Of a stretch of DNA of 12,579 nt, positions 6,200 through 12,557 are shown piece by piece. The translations under genes and the position numbers were made by a program. The stretch is from Aculops lycopersici (taxonomy: Eukaryota; Arthropoda; Arachnida; Trombidiformes; Eriophyidae), in contig WNKI01000001.1 of the NCBI GenBank assembly GCA_015350385.1, positions 4,219,836 through 4,232,414 of the forward strand, read 5' to 3'. The notes under the pieces are model-generated. The model did not search any database. It had not been told where the DNA came from and worked only from the letters and a program-made list of their open reading frames with translations. Each line of letters opens with the position of its first letter. Within the stretch, counting starts at the first letter, position 1.

Positions 6200-6266
6200 A
6201 AGTGAGCGGCGTCGATTAACTCGACCGGAGGGGCGCTACGCGTGTGGCCCCTCCAGTTGCTCACTT
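6200..6266 (+). other. Possible three-way-junction fold
   Basis: Three exact complementary pairs nest: AAGTGAGC (6200-6207) with GCTCACTT (6259-6266); GTCGA (6211-6215) with TCGAC (6221-6225) around TTAAC; and GGAGGGGC (6227-6234) with GCCCCTCC (6247-6254) around a 12-nt loop. Together they form a closing stem with two side hairpins. It is not a tRNA: there are only two inner arms and no T-loop sequence. It could be a structured RNA element or chance nesting. Confidence 0.4.
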
Positions 6267-6814
6267 CGTTGCATCCTTCTTTGAAATGCCAAGCACAAGT
6301 GAGCAGTCAGACGACCGTCTCTTGCTTGATCATCATTACGTCGAGTAGTTGTCGCTCAACTCCAGAACTAATCTCCAATGAGCAACGGCCACCTTGCTTG
6401 CGGCCTCTAGTTTGGCCAGGAGTTTCCGCTCGCAGTTTCACTAGCTCCCAGTTAGAATTTTCAACTTTTCCGCCGAAATTTTGCCGCCGAAACGATAGAG
6501 GGGCCGACGGACGTTAGCCACCCGACGACAGGCGCCCGTTGCGCGCGGCACGGTACCGCACAAGGAAAAGTTTGCGGCGGCAAATCCCGCGCCAGTGCTT
6601 TCATATAACACCGGCAGCGGGCGGCTCAAAGTCACCATTAATCATTATCAGTTTTTGTCATTAATTTATTTGCTTCCTTCCTACCGCCGCCCGAGAGGCC
6701 AGCCTTAAAATCCTCGCCGACTGCTCGTTATCTGCAAAGTCCCTCGTTTACTCGCTCCTCTCTCCTTGTTCCCCATGCGCCAGAATTGAATCGGCGACCA
6801 CGATTTGGTTGCTC

Positions 6815-6840
6815 ATATATATATATATATATATATATAT
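6815..6840. repeat. (AT)13 microsatellite
   Basis: Thirteen uninterrupted AT copies. Such tracts can extrude cruciforms, and one base separates this one from the hairpin at 6842. Confidence 0.97.
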
Positions 6841-6841
6841 G

Positions 6842-6872
6842 TTTATATTGTGGCCACTGGCCACAATATAAA
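6842..6872. repeat. Perfect inverted repeat, 15-bp arms, 1-nt spacer
   Basis: TTTATATTGTGGCCA (6842-6856) and TGGCCACAATATAAA (6858-6872) are exact reverse complements around a single C. This is the strongest dyad in the window. It follows (AT)13 directly and precedes a second hairpin by three bases. The near-zero spacer favours a cruciform-forming or replication-derived palindrome over a transcribed stem-loop, because RNA needs a loop of at least three bases. Confidence 0.97.
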
Positions 6873-6875
6873 TAA

Positions 6876-6903
6876 CGAGCGCTGACTTCCCGTTGAGCGC
6901 TCG
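6876..6903. repeat. Inverted repeat, 8-bp arms, 12-nt spacer
   Basis: CGAGCGCT (6876-6883) and AGCGCTCG (6896-6903) are exact reverse complements. Second dyad in the AT-tract cluster. Confidence 0.9.
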
Positions 6904-6906
6904 CTT

Positions 6907-6929
6907 CGATTGCAGATTCAAATCTATCG
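6907..6929. repeat. Weak third dyad of the cluster
   Basis: CGAT (6907-6910) pairs with ATCG (6926-6929) and AGATT (6914-6918) with AATCT (6921-6925), leaving TGC bulged. Confidence 0.7.
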
Positions 6930-7048
6930 CAACGGATCGTGGCATTTGGTGGTTTGAACCAACTCAAACTTGTGACTTCTTTTCGAAGGCAAAGGCAGAA
7001 TGATTATCCCATGAAATCCAACCGGTGGATTTGCTATCGCTCACCGAT

Positions 7049-7073
7049 CAGTCAGTCGGTCGGTTGGTTGGTC
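7049..7073. repeat. Degenerate GGTC/GGTT tetranucleotide tract
   Basis: CAGTCAGTCGG passes into GGTCGGTTGGTTGGTC, a diverged four-base tandem repeat of the same family as 10241-10254 and 11745-11765. Confidence 0.85.
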
Positions 7074-7352
7074 ATATTCTAGCAACTAGAATGGTGTTTG
7101 CATTATTACGCGTCGTCTTGTGGCGCAAACGCTATTCGAATCGGCAACCCGAAGTTGGCATTTACAATTCAGATCTCATCATTCGTCGACTTTCACTTAA
7201 CTTGCCTTCAATTCGAACCCATCATTCTGCTTGTTATTCCCATTGTACAACTCTCAGTCTCCTCTATGCTCCAATGAGATTTCTGCATTCGAATACCTAA
7301 CCTTCAAACTAGTAACTAAAATGAGCAGCCAGATGAGAGACGCGACTTGCAA

Positions 7353-7370
7353 CCAAATTGGCCAATTTGG
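7353..7370. repeat. 18-bp perfect palindrome CCAAATTGGCCAATTTGG
   Basis: Exact self-complement with no spacer. AAATTGGCC recurs shortly downstream (7376-7384), after GGCTAGT, so part of the palindrome is also duplicated directly. Confidence 0.95.
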
Positions 7371-7482
7371 CTAGTAAATTGGCCAGTAGTTTTGCCGGTG
7401 AAACTGGGCGACTTGTTGTTGCTGCTGCTGGTGACAGTTGACTTACGTGAGCAAGTCCAAGTTTACGCAACAGAAAACTTGC

Positions 7483-7496
7483 ATTTGCATTTGCAT
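7483..7496 (-). promoter_or_regulatory. Two overlapping POU octamers
   Basis: GCATTTGCATTTGCAT contains ATTTGCAT at 7483-7490 and 7489-7496, two minus-strand octamers six bases apart. The six-base repeat could be a microsatellite fragment instead. Confidence 0.4.
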
Positions 7497-7504
7497 CGCA
7501 GTCG

Positions 7505-7547
7505 CTTCAACTTCAATGTCCAGTCAACGTGACATTGAAGTTGCAAG
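7505..7547. repeat. Hairpin with 13-bp perfect arms, 10-nt loop
   Basis: CAACTTCAATGTC (7508-7520) and GACATTGAAGTTG (7531-7543) are exact reverse complements. After one bulged C at 7544, CTT (7505-7507) and AAG (7545-7547) add three pairs. The arms are not simple sequence, so this is a genuine fold-back. It starts nine bases after the tandem octamers. Confidence 0.95.
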
Positions 7548-8324
7548 AGTCAGGAAAAGTTTCGTGTCTCTGGCTCGTTAGTTAGTCAGTTTGTTGGCCG
7601 GCCGGTCGGTTGCGTTGTTACTGTTGTTTGCCGCTTCAATACAACGTGATCATGATGAATTGGTCGCCCATTTGGGCTCCACTGTGCGAGATTATTGCTT
7701 CGGGTTTGCCTGTTGCCTCGGACGCCTGTTTGTTTTTGTATTCGGTCACTAATGAGCGGTGGTGTTGCGAGAGCGGACACGCCCATGTTTAAGTTTCGAA
7801 CAATTCCGAACCCGAAGCGCAAAGTCAAAACTTTCACTCCGCAGTCGTCGGCCGACCAATCGGCGGGCGAGAGAAACCAACTTAATAAGGTAAACGGTTG
7901 CGAATGATCCTGGTTGGCAATGATTAATCACACTCACATACAAAGGGAGACATAGGCTAGCGAATGGGAAGGACGATGGCAGGAAAGTTTTTCTTTAAAT
8001 TTGTGTGTTTGGCATTTCCATTCGATTTTCTGGGCGCCATTTGTCCAACGATTTGCGTGTACCTTATGTGTCAGTTGGCCCACCAAACTCTCTAAATGAC
8101 GCGCGATTACGTTGACTACTTTTATGGTTGTTTAGATGCGCATGCAATGGCATCGGTGCTTCGTAAATCGGCTGCATCTTAGCCTAACTCGAACCGAATT
8201 TGCCGGCTATACGACGCAATGCCACACAGGAAGTTGCTCTTTTCAGCTCCAGCTTGTGTCGCCTCAACTCTGATATGATCATTTGGCTCTCGAGATTCAG
8301 TGCACTCGAAACTCGAGACTACCG

Positions 8325-8334
8325 AGTCGCGACT
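8325..8334. repeat. Palindrome AGTCGCGACT, second copy
   Basis: Part of GAGTCGCGACTT, identical to 4811-4822, and overlapping the word GCGACTTG at 8329-8336. Confidence 0.88.
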
Positions 8335-8396
8335 TGCGAGGGGAAAAGTTTATTTTAAAGTTAAGCAGAGTTCAAGACTCAAGAGATCCCGCTGGC

Positions 8397-8429
8397 CGCC
8401 AACCACCTCAGAGAGTCAGGTGGTTGGCG
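8397..8429. repeat. Perfect inverted repeat, 12-bp arms, 9-nt loop
   Basis: CGCCAACCACCT (8397-8408) and AGGTGGTTGGCG (8418-8429) are exact reverse complements. The right arm contains AGGTGG. TCAAGACT occurs on both sides, near 8372 and 8431, as a short flanking direct repeat. Confidence 0.95.
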
Positions 8430-8602
8430 ATCAAGACTACTTGGCTCTTAGAATTTTGGAAACTGAACTTGCTGTCGGTGTTGCTGTTGTAAAACGGAGT
8501 GTTGAGCGGCGACCAGGTACTGGAGCTGGTGGTGTGATTAATGGAACTTTCCTGTCAATTTCAACTCTCGCTTATTCGAACGCACGAGTTGAAGAGCCGA
8601 AA

Positions 8603-8610
8603 CCGGAAGT
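8603..8610 (+). promoter_or_regulatory. ETS-type site within AACCGGAAGTTG
   Basis: The 12-mer at 8601-8612 is identical to 9571-9582 and to the minus strand at 2321-2332. The downstream GCGAG is echoed by GGCGAG in the 9571 copy. Confidence 0.48.
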
Positions 8611-8658
8611 TGCGAGGTTAGTTGTCGGCGGCGGCCTACCTGGTTTTGCCATAGTGCA

Positions 8659-8690
8659 CGCGAGATGCAGCGGCGCCAAATGATCTCGCG
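8659..8690. repeat. Inverted repeat, 8-bp arms, 16-nt spacer
   Basis: CGCGAGAT (8659-8666) and ATCTCGCG (8683-8690) are exact reverse complements. The spacer contains an E2F-like GGCGCCAAA. Confidence 0.88.
8672..8680 (-). promoter_or_regulatory. E2F-like site on minus strand
   Basis: GGCGCCAAA reads TTTGGCGCC on the minus strand, the same nine bases as at 5196-5204. Confidence 0.3.
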
Positions 8691-8722
8691 CCAGCCCCGG
8701 TGGCTCGGTTGCCATTAACAAC

Positions 8723-8730
8723 ATGCAAAT
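8723..8730 (+). promoter_or_regulatory. POU octamer ATGCAAAT
   Basis: Exact octamer directly followed by GGTAAGC, a splice-donor-like word that is not supported by any exon. Confidence 0.35.
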
Positions 8731-8787
8731 GGTAAGCTCGCGCCTGTTTCCGCCCCTCGCTCTTCTCATTCGAACCACTTTCACGCT

Positions 8788-8803
8788 AGCCAGCCAGCCA
8801 GCC
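8788..8803. repeat. (AGCC)4 tetranucleotide repeat
   Basis: Four exact AGCC units, overlapping a CGCTAG word at its start. Confidence 0.93.
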
Positions 8804-9021
8804 AACATTGGACATCATGAAGACATCACCATGTTTGACCCACCGACACTTAATTGCACTCCACCTGCAAAGAGTTGATGCTTTTCGGCTCGAGTTGAGC
8901 TTCCTGCTTGCACTTGACTTTGGCGACCAAAATTCGGATATGGAATGGAGAAATTGAATTGAATGGTTTCTCTCCAGTAGTGGGAGGTTGGGCTCAGGTG
9001 TTGGTTGTTGGGTGGCTCAAG

Positions 9022-9032
9022 GGCGCCACCTA
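9022..9032 (-). promoter_or_regulatory. CTCF-like core TAGGTGGCGCC
   Basis: GGCGCCACCTA reads TAGGTGGCGCC on the minus strand and contains AGGTGGCGC, a good match to the CTCF core reported in flies. Best insulator-type candidate in the window; flanking specificity cannot be judged. Confidence 0.35.
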
Positions 9033-9230
9033 ACGACTCTTGGGTCGAATCAAAAGGCGCATCAACAACCCGACTGTTGGCTGGCCGCAAATTTATGACG
9101 CAATCGGTAGCAATCCCCCTTCCCGACTCCTTCCTCATGATCACTGATCGTCCCAAAGTGCGCCTAGCTCGTGCCATCTGTTCACTTGCAATTGACCACT
9201 ACAGTTGGCCAGCTTTTGCTGCTCTTTTCG

Positions 9231-9239
9231 CGCGCCAAA
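9231..9239 (-). promoter_or_regulatory. E2F-like site TTTGGCGCG
   Basis: CGCGCCAAA reads TTTGGCGCG on the minus strand and fits TTTSGCGC. Confidence 0.3.
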
Positions 9240-9572
9240 TAGAGCGCAAATCTCGGCAATTTTATTGCAACTAGTAAGCTGGTAGAGGGGCGAGCGAGAT
9301 GCGATTCTTAAGAGAATCACAGAGACCAACTTAAAGAGAAGAGAACGGTCGCTGCTGCAATTTGCTCTTTTGCTCCGTGTAGTTGTTTGTTGACTGCTTG
9401 CGCGTCATTCAATTAGCGCCGCCGCCGACGACGCTGACTGGCCCGCTGGTCAAAAGATGAAACTTGAAACCTCGACGCAAACGTCTGTCTCGCCCTGCTA
9501 CCAAAGAGGAAGCCAAAAAGTTTACGAGCCTCTCGGTCTTGTCCAGTCTCAGCTCAACGGTCGACGAGACAA

Positions 9573-9580
9573 CCGGAAGT
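9573..9580 (+). promoter_or_regulatory. ETS-type site within AACCGGAAGTTG
   Basis: Lies in ACAACCGGAAGTTGGCGAG, about 970 bases after the closely similar copy at 8601. Confidence 0.48.
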
Positions 9581-10014
9581 TGGCGAGCGAGTTGATTTGT
9601 TTTGCTAGCGCCGCGCTACTTTCGTGTTCCGAATCCGAAGGCAAACGAGAAAAAGAAGCAAGTTATGAGGCCAACTCGTGTTTTCTCTGCTTCTATCTTC
9701 TCAATTTTTGTCTCTCTCACTCTCAATCTTGCGATTGACTAGACCGAGGCCGAATCGCCAGAAGCGGAAATTGAAAATTTGTCTCATGTTTCAAAATTAT
9801 TATGAGCTCTGTCGGTTTCGCTTGCTCCGTTAGCTTTCTCATCCCAAGGGATCCAACATAGACTCAAGATCCTCTCAATTTCTAATGGCAAACTTTGAAC
9901 CAATAACCGAGTCTAGTAAACTTCGGCCAGTCACATCTACAACGACGACTCCTAATACGACCACTCATAATGCCCATTGAGTCGGCAGAAAGTTTCCACG
10001 CCCACGCCAGTGAC

Positions 10015-10027
10015 GCCACTCAGTGGC
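10015..10027. repeat. Short dyad GCCACT-C-AGTGGC
   Basis: Six-bp exact arms around one base. Confidence 0.85.
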
Positions 10028-10172
10028 CAATGGTTGCAACACCATCCGTGTATCAACTTTACTCTGCCCCCTAATGGTCTATTAAACTCCATGACTCTCA
10101 CTAGAGGACTAAGAAAAATACACAACGTTTCTGCTTGTGTTTGCGTTTCGTTTGATTCAGTTAGTTTGGCGA

Positions 10173-10210
10173 CCGATTGGCAAAATAATGACCAGAGAGA
10201 AGCCAATCGG
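10173..10210. repeat. Inverted repeat, 9-bp arms, 20-nt spacer
   Basis: CCGATTGGC (10173-10181) and GCCAATCGG (10202-10210) are exact reverse complements. GATTGG/CCAAT are also NF-Y-type CCAAT-box words, so the dyad may be two opposed CCAAT boxes. Confidence 0.9.
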
Positions 10211-10240
10211 GTTTGTCGGCCGCGCTGACCAACGGACAAA

Positions 10241-10254
10241 CCGACCGACCGACT
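10241..10254. repeat. (CCGA)3 tetranucleotide repeat
   Basis: Three CCGA units plus CT. Confidence 0.9.
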
Positions 10255-10277
10255 GGAGGCAAAAGTGGCGGAATTAA

Positions 10278-10300
10278 GGCCAGAGTTTTGCACTTTGGCC
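10278..10300. repeat. Hairpin, 9 pairs including one G-U, 5-nt loop
   Basis: GGCCAGAGT (10278-10286) pairs with ACTTTGGCC (10292-10300) around TTTGC. It starts 67 bases after the preceding dyad and 19 bases before the next. Confidence 0.85.
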
Positions 10301-10319
10301 AGCAGAAGAGTTCCGAGGA

Positions 10320-10348
10320 ATCATTTTTGCCAGTTTGCCAAAAATGAT
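10320..10348. repeat. Perfect inverted repeat, 10-bp arms, 9-nt loop
   Basis: ATCATTTTTG (10320-10329) and CAAAAATGAT (10339-10348) are exact reverse complements. The T run after the stem is inside the left arm, so this is not a typical intrinsic terminator. Confidence 0.93.
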
Positions 10349-10454
10349 ATTTCAACACAACAACCACAATTACTGTAACTGTAGTTTTAGTCGTACTTGT
10401 AGTTGTAGTACCACTGGCTGCCATGGCCAACTTTAACAGACTTCCCTCACTTAC

Positions 10455-10482
10455 TGGCCAACTAGCTTACATCTAGCGGCCA
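10455..10482. repeat. Two-step dyad around CTAG
   Basis: TGGCC (10455-10459) pairs with GGCCA (10478-10482), and CTAG (10462-10465) with CTAG (10473-10476). Nine pairs with small internal loops; weak. Confidence 0.65.
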
Positions 10483-11094
10483 ATTGAATCGGCGGCTAGT
10501 TTATTTTTGGGTCATTGTTGCCGCCTGACTGCTAGTTTATGAAGCGGCAGCGGCCCTAGCTGGCCGAGTTTAATTACTGGGGCAACATTTTGCCAAGCAC
10601 TTTCCTAGTTTGCCCATTCGGTCTTGGTCTCACTTTTATGCGGTTCGAGTGGCGGCAAATTTCTACGATGAGCCGGCAGTAGAAAGCTAAAAGAACAGCA
10701 GCAACTTCACTTTACTTTCCATCGCCAAAGCTGAATGACGCAACGGCAACGACAACCAATGGCCAACTTTCGACGGACGAGCGAGTCGAGGCGACACCAC
10801 CGAAGCGACACTGAGGCGACGTGACAAAAATCAATTAGCGCACCAAAGTTTACGTCACTATCGTTGTCGACTCGTTGGCCTAGCGGCAAACTAGCGAGCC
10901 AATCGATTGATCGTCTCTTCTTTTCGTTTCGGGTCGAGCTCTCTGCTTCCGGTGGCTCCAAGTTCGAAGGAGTGTTTTGCTAAAACCATTAGCAAACTCG
11001 ACGGGAATGCGGCTCAGGCCTCGCGTTGCACTGTTTCGCTTGGAAAACTTTGACGAGCTCTAAATGCTTCAATTGGGCTCTACTCAGCGAGTTT

Positions 11095-11104
11095 GTATGC
11101 ATAC
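11095..11104. repeat. 10-bp palindrome GTATGCATAC
   Basis: Exact self-complement about 36 bases before an ETS site. Confidence 0.88.
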
Positions 11105-11139
11105 CATTCCTAGCTCGAGCCGCTTGGACTTGTATGTAA

Positions 11140-11147
11140 CCGGAAGT
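11140..11147 (+). promoter_or_regulatory. ETS-type site (CCGGAAGT)
   Basis: Lies within TAACCGGAAGTTTTT, the fifth AACCGGAAGT copy. Confidence 0.45.
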
Positions 11148-11283
11148 TTTTGTAGGAACGCCAATATCTAACGCCAGCTACCTGAGCCGCTCGGTCATTG
11201 GCGCTCTCGGAAGCGGAGCACCCTCTAGGTGCCACTAGCTAGAGCTCACCACAGAATAAAGAGGATGGCCAACTAGATGCTAG

Positions 11284-11315
11284 AACTCGAGTTTCCAGTG
11301 CAAATAGATCGAGTT
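11284..11315. repeat. Inverted repeat, 7-bp arms, 18-nt spacer
   Basis: AACTCGA and TCGAGTT are exact reverse complements. This size is expected by chance. Confidence 0.85.
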
Positions 11316-11320
11316 GAATG

Positions 11321-11328
11321 ATGCAAAT
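11321..11328 (+). promoter_or_regulatory. POU octamer ATGCAAAT
   Basis: Exact octamer six bases after the preceding dyad. Confidence 0.35.
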
Positions 11329-11379
11329 TGAATCTCCGTCTCGCTAGTGGGTATGTGTTTGTCCGCCTCACTTTTCTCG

Positions 11380-11403
11380 TAGCCATTGGCCAGCAAATGG
11401 CTA
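11380..11403. repeat. Inverted repeat, 8-bp arms, 8-nt loop
   Basis: TAGCCATT (11380-11387) and AATGGCTA (11396-11403) are exact reverse complements. Confidence 0.9.
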
Positions 11404-11540
11404 GTTGTTGGCGGCGGTGGCGCCGCGAGCTCAGATGAAAATGATTGATTGTCTGTTGGTCAGTTTTGTTTATTGCTGCTTGGACGATTCTCTCTTAGGC
11501 TAGCTCATGATTTGGGTACCATTTGGGTATCAACGCTAAT

Positions 11541-11561
11541 GCTGCTGCTGCTGCTGCTGCT
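11541..11561. repeat. (GCT)7 microsatellite
   Basis: Seven exact GCT copies, the CAG/opa-type repeat. No coding frame surrounds it. Confidence 0.96.
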
Positions 11562-11744
11562 CGATTGGTCATAAGTATGATTTGGGTTTGGTTTCGGTAT
11601 TACAGATGAACTGTACTGTTGGTTTCATGGGGGAACTTAGTGCTTGTTTACCATTCACTTTGCTCAGAGAATACAGGAAATACCTAATATTCGAGGAGCA
11701 AGTTGCAAAAAATTTCCCCAGGATACACTCACTAAGTAACTGAA

Positions 11745-11765
11745 TGACTGACTGACCGACTGACC
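11745..11765. repeat. Degenerate (TGAC)n tract
   Basis: TGACTGACTGACCGACTGACC, four-base repeat with substitutions, continuing more loosely to about 11775. Confidence 0.88.
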
Positions 11766-12076
11766 AGCCGACCGAGGATAGTATTAAGTCCATCACGACC
11801 AATACACATAGAGTTGGTTCCGGTAGTGGCGGTGGTAGTTTTGCGCGCTGTAATTGGCTTATGTGGTTGCGCAAGGCGAGTAAAAGTAGAGAAATAGACA
11901 GGGCAACCAATAGAGTAGATCGGTTGTGCTTTCAATAACGCTTGTTGGTCCATAAGCACAAATAGTTAGCTCAAACCAACAGTGCAGGCTCGCGTAATGA
12001 ACAAGTCGCCAAGTGGCCAGCGCCGCTATGCTCGCCACGAGGAAGAGGGTCGCGTGGCCTCGCGTGTTTGCCCATG

Positions 12077-12151
12077 AATCTCGTTGCTCATATTTACATC
12101 TACTGCGATGGCCTCAACAACTCGAGCCTCAAATATAAGCAACGAGAGATT
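12077..12151. repeat. 75-nt precursor-like hairpin
   Basis: CTCGTTGCT (12080-12088) pairs exactly with AGCAACGAG (12138-12146). After one C-A mismatch, ATATTT (12090-12095) pairs with AAATAT (12131-12136), giving 15 pairs out of 16. In an alternative register that bulges two bases, AATCT at the base pairs with AGATT (12147-12151). The terminal loop is about 35 nt. Length and near-continuous stem resemble a microRNA precursor more than any other hairpin here, but the stem is shorter than the usual 20-plus pairs. Confidence 0.75.
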
Positions 12152-12370
12152 GTAGTCGCGCTGCATGTTAACAACGCGACCACGAAACTTGCAAAAATCT
12201 TTGTTGTTGGTTGCGCAACTAAAGCGAGAGAGACAGACAGACTAAAAGTAGAAAAGCAGCAACGCGAGCCGAAACTCCGACTTGAGATTTGAGCAGCCAG
12301 TGGAGTCGCCGAGTGAGCAGCCAATTGAGTCAATATTATTGTTAAACTGCGCGCTTCCGGCCAACGCCAA

Positions 12371-12446
12371 CACCATCGCCACCATCATCAATCATCATCG
12401 CCAGTGTTTGTCGTCATACGCGTCGTCGTCGTGTTCGTCGTCATCG
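12371..12446. repeat. CAT/CGT trinucleotide-rich tract
   Basis: Interrupted ATC, CAT and CGT triplets including CGTCGTCGTCGTC. The open frame across it encodes a serine-rich peptide that is only the translation of the repeat. Confidence 0.85.
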
Positions 12447-12557
12447 TTTGAGCATGTTCCTCTTGATGGCCAGCCGGCCAGCCAACCGACTGGCGTAACT
12501 AAATGAACGGTCGCCATGCGAATCAGAGTGGCAAATGGAAGCCAATTGACGTTTCCG

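Larger units (their letters stand above)
5721..7340. other. Gene-free stretch with structured cores
   Basis: No credible coding frame. It includes (AG)8, (CAT)7 at 6080, a possible three-way-junction fold at 6191-6270, the (AT)13 and hairpin group at 6815-6929, and a GGTC/GGTT tract at 7049. An AATAAA word at 5946-5951 has no gene to serve. From 6280 to 6810 only GC-rich unique sequence with the direct repeat CCGCCGAAA (near 6470 and 6483) is visible; from 7075 to 7340 I see nothing notable. Confidence 0.75.
7341..8380. other. Gene-free stretch
   Basis: Contents: the 18-bp palindrome, GCGACTTG at 7342 and 7408, tandem octamers at 7483-7496, the 13-bp hairpin at 7505-7547, a 15-mer shared with position 1354 near 7593-7607, and a GAGTCGCGACTT copy at 8324-8335. 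From 7620 to 8320 I see no structure beyond one GGCGCC at 8033 and a GGTAAAC word at 7889. Confidence 0.75.
8381..10170. other. Gene-free stretch
   Basis: Contents: the 8397-8429 hairpin, ETS sites at 8603 and 9573, octamer at 8723, CTCF-like word at 9022, E2F-like words at 8672 and 9231, and GCCCATTGAGT at 9972. A 127-codon open frame near 8300-8683 starts at GTG and spans the hairpin; I do not accept it as a gene. From 9600 to 9970 only pyrimidine-rich unique sequence is visible. Confidence 0.72.
10171..12076. other. Gene-free stretch
   Basis: Contents: three dyads between 10173 and 10348, several CTAGCG words (10474-10895), an ETS site at 11140, an octamer at 11321, dyads at 11284-11315 and 11380-11403, (GCT)7 at 11541, and a TGAC tract at 11745. 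AATAAA at 11255-11260 has no associated gene. Between 10560 and 11090 and between 11790 and 12070 I see no distinct element. Confidence 0.75.

Noticed and set aside
6200..6266. tRNA gene
   Set aside because: The fold has only two inner hairpins, no T-loop GGTTCRA-type sequence and no D-loop GG at the right place.
8300..8683. 127-codon open frame on the plus strand with a somewhat protein-like C-terminal half
   Set aside because: It starts at GTG, not usable as a normal eukaryotic start, and it spans both arms of the 8397-8429 inverted repeat. No family recognised.
10320..10348. Bacterial-type intrinsic terminator
   Set aside because: The stem is AT-rich, the T run is within the stem rather than after it, and the window is eukaryotic in character.
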